Shown in pieces: positions 17,011-25,503 of a DNA stretch of 64,000 bases (its first letter is position 1; each line of letters begins with the position of its first letter). The notes beneath the pieces were generated by a model that was not told the origin of the DNA, made no database searches, and saw only the letters and a program-made list of their open reading frames with translations. The stretch is taken from contig NZ_RBAK01000001.1 in the NCBI RefSeq assembly GCF_003626595.1, positions 682,001 to 746,000 of the forward strand, in the 5' to 3' direction. The position numbers were made by a program, and so were the translations under genes. Source of the stretch: Micromonospora endolithica. Its GTDB lineage: Bacteria > Actinomycetota > Actinomycetes > Mycobacteriales > Micromonosporaceae.

Positions 17011-18893
17011 CGGTCAACCTCGATTTCCAGGCCCGACGCCAGCGGCGGCGTGACCTCCTCGTCGTCGTACGGGCGCTGCTCGGTCTGCTCCACCTCGGCC
17101 TGCTCGTAGGCGGTGACCAGGTCGGCGTAGCCGGGCACGGTGGCCAGCAGCCGGACGTGCGTGCCCCGGGCGACCACCCGTCCCTGCTCCAGATAGATCA
17201 CCTCGTCGGCGAGGGCGATGGTCGCCCGCCGGTACGCCACCACCAGGATGGACGCCGCCGATCCGCTCCCTTCCCCGGCGGAGGAGCGCAGCCCGGCCAG
17301 GATCGCCGCCTCCACCCGTGGGTCGACGGCACTGGTCGCGTCGTCGAGCACCAGCAGCCGGGGGCGGCCGGCGAGCGCCCGGGCCAGGGTGAGCCGCTGC
17401 CGCTGACCGCCGGAGAGCGAGGTGCCGCGCTCGCCGACCCGGGTGTCCAGCCCGTCGGGCAGGGCCGCCACGAAACCGTCCGCCTCGGCCAGCCGCAGCG
17501 CCGCCCAGACGTCGTCGTCGCCGATGCCCGGCCGGTCCAGGGTGATGTTGGCGCGGACGGTGTCGTCGAAGACGAACGGGACCTGGGCGACCAGCGCGGC
17601 GGCGCCGGCCAGCGACGCGGCGGTGAGCCGGCGGACGTCGACGCCGTCCACGCCGACCGTGCCGGAGTCCGGGTCGACCAGGCGGACGGCGAGCGAGGCG
17701 ATGGTGGACTTGCCGGCGCCGGTCGGCCCGACCAGGGCGACCGTCCGACCCGCCGGGACGGCGAAGGTGACCTCGCCGAGCACCTCGGTGCCGGGGAGGT
17801 GCGCCTCGGCCGGCTCGTAGGAGAAGTGCACGTCGGAGAAGTCGAGCGTGGCCGGGCCCCCGGCCGGGTCGAGCACGGCGTCGCCGTACGGCATCTCGCC
17901 GGTCGCGTCGAGCACCCGGCGCACCCGGTCCCAGCCGGCGACGCTGCGCGGCAGTTCGGCGAGCACCCAGCCGATCGCCCGCACCGGAAAGGCCAGCACG
18001 GTGAACAGGAACGCCACGCTGACCAGTTCGGCGACGCTGATCGCGCCCTGGCGCAACCGGAACGCGCCGACCACCAGCACGGCCAGGGTGCCGAGGCTGG
18101 GCAGGGCCTCCAGCATCGGGTCGAAGACGCCCCGGAGCCGGCCCACCGAGACCAGGGCCTCGCGCAACTCCCCGGCGCGGGCGGCGAACCGGTCGGTCTC
18201 CTGGGCCTCCCGGCCCATCGTCTTGACCACCAGCGCGCCGTCGAAGCTCTCGTGGGCGATGCCGCTGACCTCGGCCCGCAGCCGCTGCGCCCGGGCCTGC
18301 CGGGGAGCCATCCGGCGGCTGTAGACCACGTTGAGCGCGAACAGCGCCGGGAAGACCCCGAGCCCGACCAGGGCCAGGGCCCAGTCGGTGACGAACAGCG
18401 AGACCACCGCGCCGACCAGCATCACCAACGTGCCGACGGCGAACGGCAACGGGGCGATCGGGTACCAGGCCGCCTCCACGTCGGAGTTGGCGTTCGACAG
18501 CAGGGTGCCGGTGGCGTTGCGGTGGTGCCAGGACAGCGGCAACTCCAGGTAACGACGGGTGACCCGGCGCCGGTAGGCGGCCTGGAGGCGGTACTGCATG
18601 TAACCCGCGCCGAGCCGTCGGCCGAAGATGCCGACCACCCGCAGCACGCTGATCCCGAACAGCGTCACCGCGGCCAGGGCCAGGAGGCCGGTCTGGACCG
18701 AGCCGCTCTCGACCGCCGGCACCACCACGTCGCCGACCACGGCGCCGACCACGAACGCGCTGCCGATCACCATCAGGCCGAACAGCACACTGCCGCTCAC
18801 CGCGACCGCGAAGATCCTCGGCTGTTCCCGGATCGCCCGCCCGAGGACCACCATTCCCCGGACGAGCACGTCCCGACTTGTCCTGGTCGCCAC
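17007..18893 (-). CDS. ABC exporter subunit with degenerate Walker B and canonical signature
   Basis: A 628-residue half-transporter, six helices then an ATPase domain. Walker A GPTGAGKST (389-397) and signature LSGGQ (493-497) are canonical, but the Walker B glutamate is Asp518 in LLVLDDATSAVD and the H-loop histidine is Tyr554 in LVVAYRRAT. These changes mark the non-hydrolysing site of a heterodimeric exporter. The GTG at 18893 was chosen because GGGGGAG lies 3 nt upstream; a TTG at 18917 is the alternative. The C-terminal tail of about 35 residues is acidic. It is co-translated with the downstream subunit. Confidence 0.92.
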   Translation of the reverse strand: MATRTSRDVLVRGMVVLGRAIREQPRIFAVAVSGSVLFGLMVIGSAFVVGAVVGDVVVPAVESGSVQTGLLALAAVTLFGISVLRVVGIFGRRLGAGYMQYRLQAAYRRRVTRRYLELPLSWHHRNATGTLLSNANSDVEAAWYPIAPLPFAVGTLVMLVGAVVSLFVTDWALALVGLGVFPALFALNVVYSRRMAPRQARAQRLRAEVSGIAHESFDGALVVKTMGREAQETDRFAARAGELREALVSVGRLRGVFDPMLEALPSLGTLAVLVVGAFRLRQGAISVAELVSVAFLFTVLAFPVRAIGWVLAELPRSVAGWDRVRRVLDATGEMPYGDAVLDPAGGPATLDFSDVHFSYEPAEAHLPGTEVLGEVTFAVPAGRTVALVGPTGAGKSTIASLAVRLVDPDSGTVGVDGVDVRRLTAASLAGAAALVAQVPFVFDDTVRANITLDRPGIGDDDVWAALRLAEADGFVAALPDGLDTRVGERGTSLSGGQRQRLTLARALAGRPRLLVLDDATSAVDPRVEAAILAGLRSSAGEGSGSAASILVVAYRRATIALADEVIYLEQGRVVARGTHVRLLATVPGYADLVTAYEQAEVEQTEQRPYDDEEVTPPLASGLEIEVDR

Positions 18894-19091
18894 ACTCTCC
18901 CCCGCCGTAAGCCGCAATTATCTCTCTCATCCTTACCGCTGTGGGACCGCTCCGCAGACCCTGGCGGGGTATGTCCACCGTCACGTACCCACGGCCGGCC
19001 GCTCCCGACGCCGGAGGGTCGGGCCGCCGCGACCGCCGCGCCGGCCACGTCCGGGAGGCGGCGCGGGTCCGCCCGCCCTAGGATCGCTGTC

Positions 19092-19721
19092 ATGCCGCGG
19101 TACGCCCGATCGGAGCGCGAGGCGCTCGCCGATCTCTTCGGAACGCTGGGACCGGACGCGCCGACGGTCAACGACGGGTGGAGCACCCGGGACCTGGCCG
19201 CACACCTGGTGCTGCGGGAACGCCGGCCGGACGCCGCCGGCGGCATCCTGCTCCCCCCGCTGCGCCGCTACTCCGAGGGGGTCCGCCGGCGTCTCGCCGC
19301 GGGCCCCTGGGACCGGCTGGTCGACCAGGTCCGCCGGCCGCCGTTCTGGAGCCCGGTCAGCAATCCGCTGACCGACGAGCTGGCCAACACGATGGAGTTC
19401 TTCATCCACCACGAGGACGTCCGCCGGGCCCGCGCGGGCTGGCATCCGCGGGACCTGCCCGCCGGGCTGCACCGGGCGCTGTGGAAGCGGGCGGCGCCGC
19501 TGGCCCGGCTCGGGCTGCGCCGGTTCCCGGCCGACGTCTTCGTGCAGGCGCCCGGGTACGGCGAGCTGTCGGTGGGGCGGGGCGGCGAACGGGTCCGGGT
19601 GGTGGGCGCGCCCGGCGAGCTGGTGCTCTTCCTCTCCGGCCGGCAACGCGTGGCACGGGTCCAGATCTCCGGGCCGGCGGCGACCGCCGAGCGCCTGCGC
19701 GGAGCCGGCCTGGGCATGTGA
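19092..19721 (+). CDS. TIGR03085-family protein (DinB/maleylpyruvate-isomerase-like fold)
   Basis: A 209-residue protein beginning MPRYARSEREALADLFGTLG, with WSTRDLAAHLVLRERRPDAA; the His is the first metal ligand of the mycothiol-dependent maleylpyruvate isomerase/DinB fold. NTMEFFIHHEDVRRA gives the remaining histidines, and a C-terminal SCP2-like half follows. Family members are thought to use mycothiol or bacillithiol; substrate unknown. The ATG lies 7 nt after TAGGAT (19079-19084), indicating a leaderless mRNA. It is divergent from the ABC exporter genes. Confidence 0.82.
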   Translation: MPRYARSEREALADLFGTLGPDAPTVNDGWSTRDLAAHLVLRERRPDAAGGILLPPLRRYSEGVRRRLAAGPWDRLVDQVRRPPFWSPVSNPLTDELANTMEFFIHHEDVRRARAGWHPRDLPAGLHRALWKRAAPLARLGLRRFPADVFVQAPGYGELSVGRGGERVRVVGAPGELVLFLSGRQRVARVQISGPAATAERLRGAGLGM

Positions 19722-19845
19722 CGGGCTGTGCGTAATCGGTCACCACGATACCGGTGATGCACCGTACCCACTGATCGCCGCCGATCCGATGTCCCGTACG
19801 CTGTGCCGCGCCGTCCCGACCCGGGCGGCGCGACAGGGGGCGACC

Positions 19846-20787
19846 ATGCGAGGTTTCGCGGTCTCGGCGCTGCACGAACCCCCCTTCCCCGCTCGCCGGC
19901 ACGAGGCGACGGATCAGGTCACCGAGGAGACCCTGACCTGGGCGCGGCAGCGCGGCATGATCGTTGACAGCCACCGACTGCGCCGGGCCGATCCGGCCGG
20001 CCTGGCCGGGCGGGCCTGCCCGGACGGGCCGGTCGCGTCCCTGCGCCTGCTGACCGACCTGATCTGCTGGTTGTTCGTGATGGACGACGCCTGCGACGAG
20101 GACGGCCTGGGCGACGCGCCCACCCGGCTGGCGCCGACCGTCGCCGCGCTGCTCGACGTGCTGGACCGGCACGGTGACCCGGCGGCGCCACTGCCCACGG
20201 CGGCCGGCCCGCTCGGCGACGCGTTGGACGACCTGTGCCGCCGGGTCCGACAGGTGGGACACGCCGGCATGCTGCTGCGCTTCACCAGTCAGGTCCGGGA
20301 GTACCTGCTGGCCCTGCTCTGGGAGGCGGCCAACCGGGAGCACTCCCGCACCCCCGGACTCCAGGAGTACGTGCAGATGCGTCGCCACACCGGCGGGGTG
20401 CACCCGACGCTGACGCTGACCGACCTGGCCACCGGGGGGCTGACCGGCCCGGCCACGCGGACCCATCCGGCGCTGGTGGCGCTCGACCTGCTCACCGCGG
20501 ACCTGGTCTGCTGGTGCAACGACGTCTTCTCCTACGACAAGGAGCGCCGTACCGGCCCGGACGCGCACAATCTGGTCAGCGTCCTCGCCGCGGAGAACGG
20601 GGGCGACGGACCCGCGGCGCTGCGCGCGGCCGCCGACCGGTTCAACCAGGCGCTGACCGCGTACGTGCGGACGGAGGAGACCCTCCTGTCGACCGCGGAC
20701 AGCGAGGTGCGACCGGTGCTGCGGGGGCGCCGGCACTGGATCCGCGCCACCTACGACTGGTCCCGTACGGCCGCCCGATACGCCTGA
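19846..20787 (+). CDS. Class I terpene synthase
   Basis: A 313-residue single-domain terpene cyclase. The first metal motif is DDACDED at 80-86, the pyrophosphate sensor region is YVQMRRHTGG (176-184, Arg179) and the second metal motif is NDVFSYDKE at 225-233 (N-D-x-x-S-x-x-K-E). The C-terminal RARY-like end is ARYA. Such enzymes cyclise geranyl, farnesyl or geranylgeranyl diphosphate; the product cannot be read from sequence. The ATG at 19846 has AGGGGG 6 nt upstream. No P450, prenyl-diphosphate synthase or methyltransferase is nearby, so it looks like a stand-alone gene. Confidence 0.9.
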   Translation: MRGFAVSALHEPPFPARRHEATDQVTEETLTWARQRGMIVDSHRLRRADPAGLAGRACPDGPVASLRLLTDLICWLFVMDDACDEDGLGDAPTRLAPTVAALLDVLDRHGDPAAPLPTAAGPLGDALDDLCRRVRQVGHAGMLLRFTSQVREYLLALLWEAANREHSRTPGLQEYVQMRRHTGGVHPTLTLTDLATGGLTGPATRTHPALVALDLLTADLVCWCNDVFSYDKERRTGPDAHNLVSVLAAENGGDGPAALRAAADRFNQALTAYVRTEETLLSTADSEVRPVLRGRRHWIRATYDWSRTAARYA

Positions 20788-20883
20788 CCGCGGCGTTCCA
20801 TCTCGCGGGACGAGGGCAGCGCGGGATCACCCGGGCTAGCCGATGCCCGGGTGCAGGCAATACTCTTCGGTAACCCACACTGG

Positions 20884-20899
20884 CGTGACGGTGGTCACG
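20884..20899. promoter_or_regulatory. 16-bp palindrome before the acyl-CoA ligase gene
   Basis: CGTGAC (20884-20889) and GTCACG (20894-20899) form a perfect palindrome with a GGTG spacer, 28 bp before the ligase start. It could be an operator for a fatty-acid or stress regulator. No regulator gene is adjacent, so this remains a guess. Confidence 0.4.
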
Positions 20900-20926
20900 T
20901 CACCACCCCCGAAGGCGGCTACAGCG

Positions 20927-22750
20927 ATGGCTCTCGATGTACCGTACCGCTCCATCCCTGACATGTTCCTGAAGCGCGTCGCGGCGACCCCCGACCGTGA
21001 CGCTTTCGCCCACCCGGCCCCCGACGACTCCGGGCCGGTCTGGTCGACCTGGGAGCAGGTGTCCCACCGCGCCAAGGCGATCGCCGCCGGGCTGCACGGT
21101 CTGGGCGTCGGTCAGGAGGATCCGGTCGCGATCCTGGCGAACACCCGGCTCGACTGGGTGCTCGCCGACCTCGGCATCATGTGTGCCGGCGGCGCCACGA
21201 CGACGGTCTACCCGACCACCGAGCCGGACGACGCGATCTACATCATCGCCGACTCCGGCTCCCGGGTGCTGTTCGCCGAGAACCCGGCCCAGGCCGCGAA
21301 GATCGCCGGCGCGGACCTGCCCCGGCTCACCCACGTGGTGCTGTTCGACGGCGCGGCCGACCCGACCGCGGCGGTCCCCCAGCTCACCCTCACCGAGCTG
21401 GAGGAGCAGGGCACCCGGGCCCTCGCGGCCGAGCCCGACCTGATCGACCGGCTGGTCGCCGGCATCGGCCCGGACCACCTGGCCACCCTGATCTACACCT
21501 CGGGCACCACCGGTCGCCCCAAGGGCGTCGAGCTGCTGCACGGCGGCTGGTGCTGGGAGGGGGTGGCCCAGTCCGAGGTCGGGCTGCTCCGCGACGACGA
21601 CCTCCAGTACCTGTGGCTCCCGCTGTCCCACTCGTTCGGCAAGACGCTGCTCTGCGGTGCGATCCACGTCGGCCTGCCGACGTACGTCGACGGCCGGGTG
21701 GACCGGCTCGTCGACCTGCTCTCGGTGGTCAAGCCGACGCTCATGTGCGGTGCGCCGCGGGTGTTCGAGAAGGTCTACAACCGGGCGGTCACCACCGCGC
21801 GGGACGCCGGCGGCGCGAAGGCCAAGATCTTCGCCTGGGCTGTCTCCGTGGGCAAGGAGAAGGTCGGCCTGGAGCAGGCCGGCAAGCCGGTGCCCGGCGG
21901 GCTGAAGCTGAAGTACGCGGTGGCCGAGAAGCTGGTGTTCAGCAAGCTCCAGGCCCGGCTCGGCGGCCGGATCCGGGTGCTCGTCTCCGGCGCCGCGCCG
22001 CTCAGCCCGGAGATCGCCACCTTCTTCGCCGCCGCGAACCTGCCGATCTCCGAGGGCTACGGCCTCACCGAGACCAGCGCCGGCAACTTCGTCAACCCGC
22101 CCGACGGGCTGCGCATCGGCACGGTCGGCCGCGCGATGGGCGACCTGGAGTGCCGGATCGACACCGACGGCGAGATCCTGCTCAAGGGCCGGCCGGTGAT
22201 GCGCGGCTACCACAACCTGCCCGAGGAGACCGCCGCCGCGTTCACCGAGGACGGCTACTTCCGCACCGGCGACATCGGCAGCCTGGAGAACGGCTACCTG
22301 CGGATCACCGACCGCAAGAAGGACCTGGTCAAGACCTCCGGCGGCAAGTACATCGCCCCGTCGCACATCGAGGGCATGTTCAAGGCGACCTGCCCGTACA
22401 CCTCGCAGGCGGTGGTCATCGGCCAGGCCCGCAACTTCTGCACGATGCTGGTCACCCTCGACCCGGACGCCATCAAGGGCTGGGCCGCCGGGACGCCGCT
22501 GGAGGGCCGCAGCTACGCCGAGATCGTCTCCTCACCCGAGGCGCAGGCCATGGTCGACGAGTACGTGGCGCAGCTCAACGCCAAGCTCAACCGGTGGGAG
22601 ACGATCAAGAAGGTGACCATCCTGCCGCGCGACCTGACCATCGAGGACGGCGAGATCACCCCCTCGTTGAAGATCAAGCGGCGGGGCGTGGAGAGCAACT
22701 TCGCCGACGAGATCGACAAGATGTACGCCGGCACGCTCGCCGAGCTCTGA
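20927..22750 (+). CDS. Long-chain fatty acid-CoA ligase (AMP-forming)
   Basis: A 607-residue acyl-adenylate-forming enzyme of the FadD15/ACSL type. The ATP loop is YTSGTTGRPKG (190-200); further motifs are WLPLSHSFGKTLL, the A5 motif YGLTETSAG, the A7-A8 region YFRTGDIGSLENGYLRITDR and the lysine-bearing end SLKIKRRGVESNF. It activates fatty acids to acyl-CoA for degradation or lipid synthesis. The ATG at 20927 was chosen over an in-frame upstream ATG (20843) because homology starts at MALDVPYRSIPDMFLKR. A strong terminator hairpin follows. The terpene synthase gene lies 139 bp upstream but has no obvious functional link. Confidence 0.93.
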   Translation: MALDVPYRSIPDMFLKRVAATPDRDAFAHPAPDDSGPVWSTWEQVSHRAKAIAAGLHGLGVGQEDPVAILANTRLDWVLADLGIMCAGGATTTVYPTTEPDDAIYIIADSGSRVLFAENPAQAAKIAGADLPRLTHVVLFDGAADPTAAVPQLTLTELEEQGTRALAAEPDLIDRLVAGIGPDHLATLIYTSGTTGRPKGVELLHGGWCWEGVAQSEVGLLRDDDLQYLWLPLSHSFGKTLLCGAIHVGLPTYVDGRVDRLVDLLSVVKPTLMCGAPRVFEKVYNRAVTTARDAGGAKAKIFAWAVSVGKEKVGLEQAGKPVPGGLKLKYAVAEKLVFSKLQARLGGRIRVLVSGAAPLSPEIATFFAAANLPISEGYGLTETSAGNFVNPPDGLRIGTVGRAMGDLECRIDTDGEILLKGRPVMRGYHNLPEETAAAFTEDGYFRTGDIGSLENGYLRITDRKKDLVKTSGGKYIAPSHIEGMFKATCPYTSQAVVIGQARNFCTMLVTLDPDAIKGWAAGTPLEGRSYAEIVSSPEAQAMVDEYVAQLNAKLNRWETIKKVTILPRDLTIEDGEITPSLKIKRRGVESNFADEIDKMYAGTLAEL

Positions 22751-22760
22751 CTCCGATCGT

Positions 22761-22789
22761 GGTGGCCCCGCCCGTCGGGCGGGGCCACC
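22761..22789. terminator. Bidirectional terminator hairpin
   Basis: GGTGGCCCCGCCC (22761-22773), a 3-nt loop and GGGCGGGGCCACC (22777-22789) form a perfect 13-bp stem. It fills the 44-bp gap between the convergent acyl-CoA ligase and LtrA genes. There is no T-tract, as usual for actinobacterial terminators. Confidence 0.88.
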
Positions 22790-22794
22790 GCGCG

Positions 22795-24108
22795 TCATAG
22801 GTGTTCCCCGCGCCACCGGGTCTGGTCGACCTCACCCGCGAGCTGCTCCTCCAGCGCCACCTGCCGAACCTGCCGCCGACGGGGCGTGTCGACGACCGTC
22901 TGCGCCGCCGCCGCTGCCACCACCGAGACCGCGAGCACCCCGAGGGCGATCAGCTCCGGCAGCTGTCTGGCGACCGGCGCCAGCAGGACCACCGCCGCCA
23001 CCGCCGCCACGGACGGCCAACGGACGGTCCGCAGCACCCGCCAGCCGAGGATTACCAGCGTGGCCAGGTAGACGGCCGCGCCGCCGTAGAGGACGAGGAC
23101 CTCGAGGGTCTCGATCCGCTCACCCCACCGGGGGGTGAGCGGGTCGGCCGCCTCGGCCAGCTGGCCCTTGAGGCCGAGCGCGAACAGGATGACCCCGACG
23201 ATCAGCGGCAGGTGCAGGTAGGTGTAGGCGTCGCGCGCCAGCCGGAGCCGGGCCGCCCGCTCCCGGGTACGGTGCAACGTCTGCTCCATGGCCAGGGCCA
23301 GCGTGTCGAAGTACGACCACCAGAACGCGGCGACCACCACGATGCCCAGCGTCCCGGCGAGGATCACCGGCCAGCTGAGCGGCAGGCCGGTGACGAATCC
23401 GGAGCCGGTGCCGAGGGCGATGATCGACTCGCCCAACGCGACGAGGATGATCAGGGCGTGCCGCTCGGCCAGGTGCCCGGCCGAGACCACCACCCAGCCG
23501 GTGCCCCACAACAGCAGGCCGACGCCGTACTCGACGGCCAGCGCCGCGATCCACAGCCCGAGCCGGACACCGATCTCCACCTGCCCGCCGGCGAACCGCT
23601 GCGGCGCCAGCGCGGCGGTGACGAGCAGCACGGTCGCCACCACGGGCGGCAACGCCAGCAGCAGCCAGCGGCGGCGCAGCCGCGGGTCGGCGCGCACCAC
23701 CCACCCGAGGACGCCCACCTGGGCGGCGCGGACGACGAGGTAGCACGCGGCGAAGACCAGCGGGCCGGGGAGCCCGCCGGGCTGGTCGACGAAGGCCTGC
23801 GGCATGCCGACCGCCAGGACGAAGAGGGCGGCCGTGGTGAGGAACGCGACCAGCGGCAGCACGCCCTGGTCGGTGCGGACGACGTTGCCGAGCGCGGCGA
23901 ACCCCGTCCAGCACCACCAGAGCAGGGCGAGCACCAGCAGACCCTGGACCAGGCCCCGGACGGTGGAGTTGTTGGCGGTCAGCGTGGTGACGGTGAGGAA
24001 CGCGAAGACGAAGACCAGGTCGAAGTACAGTTCGAGCCGCGTCGTGCGGGATCCCGGCGCGCTCGGTCGGATCCGACGCGACCACCGTAGGTCCCCGGGG
24101 CCCTCCAC
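22795..24108 (-). CDS. Low temperature requirement protein A (LtrA) family membrane protein, copy 1
   Basis: A 437-residue protein with about 12 membrane segments. LtrA hallmarks: RLELYFDLVFVFAF at the first helix, LLWWCWTGFAALGNVVR, the central AERHALIILVALGESIIALG and ARDAYTYLHLPLIVGVILFA. LtrA was named for a cold-growth phenotype in Listeria; its biochemical role is unclear. The GTG at 24108 precedes the first helix by about 20 residues. It is the downstream member of a tandem pair, 40 bp after copy 2, same direction. The two differ throughout but keep the same motifs, so the duplication is not recent. Confidence 0.9.
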   Translation of the reverse strand: MEGPGDLRWSRRIRPSAPGSRTTRLELYFDLVFVFAFLTVTTLTANNSTVRGLVQGLLVLALLWWCWTGFAALGNVVRTDQGVLPLVAFLTTAALFVLAVGMPQAFVDQPGGLPGPLVFAACYLVVRAAQVGVLGWVVRADPRLRRRWLLLALPPVVATVLLVTAALAPQRFAGGQVEIGVRLGLWIAALAVEYGVGLLLWGTGWVVVSAGHLAERHALIILVALGESIIALGTGSGFVTGLPLSWPVILAGTLGIVVVAAFWWSYFDTLALAMEQTLHRTRERAARLRLARDAYTYLHLPLIVGVILFALGLKGQLAEAADPLTPRWGERIETLEVLVLYGGAAVYLATLVILGWRVLRTVRWPSVAAVAAVVLLAPVARQLPELIALGVLAVSVVAAAAAQTVVDTPRRRQVRQVALEEQLAGEVDQTRWRGEHL

Positions 24109-24148
24109 CCCGGCAGTCTCCCAGGCCGCACCGCGCCGGCAGGTGGAT

Positions 24149-25447
24149 TCACAGGTGCCGCCGCCGCCACCGGTTCGCCTCGGCCTCCAACGACTCCTGC
24201 TCCGACAGGGCCTTCTCGCGCACCCGAGCACGCATGTGCCGGGTCGACCGGAGCCGGACCAGCACCACCAGCCCCACCAGGCCGGTGAGCAGGCCCAGCG
24301 CGGTCAGGGTCGGCAGCAGGTACGCCAGCGGCGTACCTGCTGCCAGGAGAGCCGCGCCGCCCAGCGAGAGACCGTCGAGCCGCCGGAAGGTCCGCCACTC
24401 GATCGCCACCAGGGCCAGCAGGAAGACCACCACGCCGCCGTAGAGCACGAGCGGGTCCAGCCCGTCCAGGGTCTCCCGCGCGGCCCTGCCCGGGGTGGCG
24501 ATCACCCCGGTGAGCAGCCGCTTCAGCCCCAGCGCCACCAGGATGACCCCGATGATGAGGGGAAGGTGCAGGTAGGTGTAGATGTCCCGGGCCAGCGGGA
24601 TCCGCTCCGGCCCCCGCGTGCCGTGCAGCGCCTGCTCGACGGCGAACGCCAGCACGTCGAAGTAGAGCCACCAGAGCGTCGCGATGACCGCGATACCGAG
24701 CACCGCGGCGGCGATGACGGACACCGTGATCGGACGCCCGGCCCGGGTGGTCGTGCCGATGCCCAGGGCGATCACCGACTCGCCGAGGGCCACCAGCACG
24801 ATCAGGGCGTGCCGCTCCGCCCAGTGACCCACCGAGCGCAGCCGCCAGCCGATGCGCCCGAGCAGCAGACCGAACCCGTACTCCAGCAGCAGAGCCACCG
24901 CCCAGAGCGCGAGTCGCACGTCCCGCTCGTGCTCGGGAACGAGGCGCTGCGGCAGGGTCGCCGCGGCCAGGATGATCAGCGCGCCACTCATGGTGGGAAT
25001 GGTGAGCAGCACCGAACGCCGCACCGCCCCGCGTTCGGGCAGCGTGGTGCTCCAGAGGGCGGCCACCTTGACCACCCAGGTGACCAGGTAGGCGCACGCG
25101 AAGACGAGCGGCCCGGGCAGACCGCCGGGCTCGTCGTAGAACGCCACCGCCGTGGTGAGGGCGAGCACGAAGACCGCCGCCATGATCAGGAAGCCGATCA
25201 CCGGCATGATCCCCTGGTCGGCCCGGACCACGTTGCCGACCGCGACGAAGCCGGTCCAGCACCACCAGAGCAGGGCCACCACCGCCAGCGACTCCAGCAG
25301 CGTACGGACGGTCAGGTTGGCCGCGGCCAGCGTGGTGACGTTGAAGAACGCGAAGACGAAGACGAGGTCGTAGAAGAGCTCCAGGCGGGTGACCCGGGTG
25401 CCCGGCCCGCCCCAGCTGATCAGTCGTGTCCTGGCGTCCCCTCCCAC
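24149..25447 (-). CDS. Low temperature requirement protein A (LtrA) family membrane protein, copy 2
   Basis: A 432-residue, roughly 12-helix protein with the same signatures as the neighbouring copy: TRLELFYDLVFVFAFFNV, LLWWCWTGFVAVGNVVR, AERHALIVLVALGESVIALG and ARDIYTYLHLPLIIGVILVA. The C-terminal tail is basic (VREKALSEQESLEAEANRWR) and ends in RRRHL. The GTG at 25447 begins MGGDARTRLISWG; the open frame upstream of it only overlaps the MocR gene in another frame. The pair may form a heteromer or have divided functions. Confidence 0.9.
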   Translation of the reverse strand: MGGDARTRLISWGGPGTRVTRLELFYDLVFVFAFFNVTTLAAANLTVRTLLESLAVVALLWWCWTGFVAVGNVVRADQGIMPVIGFLIMAAVFVLALTTAVAFYDEPGGLPGPLVFACAYLVTWVVKVAALWSTTLPERGAVRRSVLLTIPTMSGALIILAAATLPQRLVPEHERDVRLALWAVALLLEYGFGLLLGRIGWRLRSVGHWAERHALIVLVALGESVIALGIGTTTRAGRPITVSVIAAAVLGIAVIATLWWLYFDVLAFAVEQALHGTRGPERIPLARDIYTYLHLPLIIGVILVALGLKRLLTGVIATPGRAARETLDGLDPLVLYGGVVVFLLALVAIEWRTFRRLDGLSLGGAALLAAGTPLAYLLPTLTALGLLTGLVGLVVLVRLRSTRHMRARVREKALSEQESLEAEANRWRRRHL

Positions 25448-25503
25448 CTGGGCAGTGTCCCAGCCCGGACCCGGTCGCCCGGCGGCTTTCGGCACACCCC
25501 GGA

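Noticed and set aside
16941..19721. A 926-codon open frame on the + strand
   Set aside because: It lies antisense to the two ABC exporter genes, has no family motifs, and only its 3' part from 19092 (TIGR03085 gene) is real. Long antisense frames are common at this GC content.
18600..22750. A terpene biosynthetic gene cluster
   Set aside because: Neighbours are a TIGR03085 protein, an ABC exporter and a generic acyl-CoA ligase; there is no P450, prenyl-diphosphate synthase or methyltransferase.
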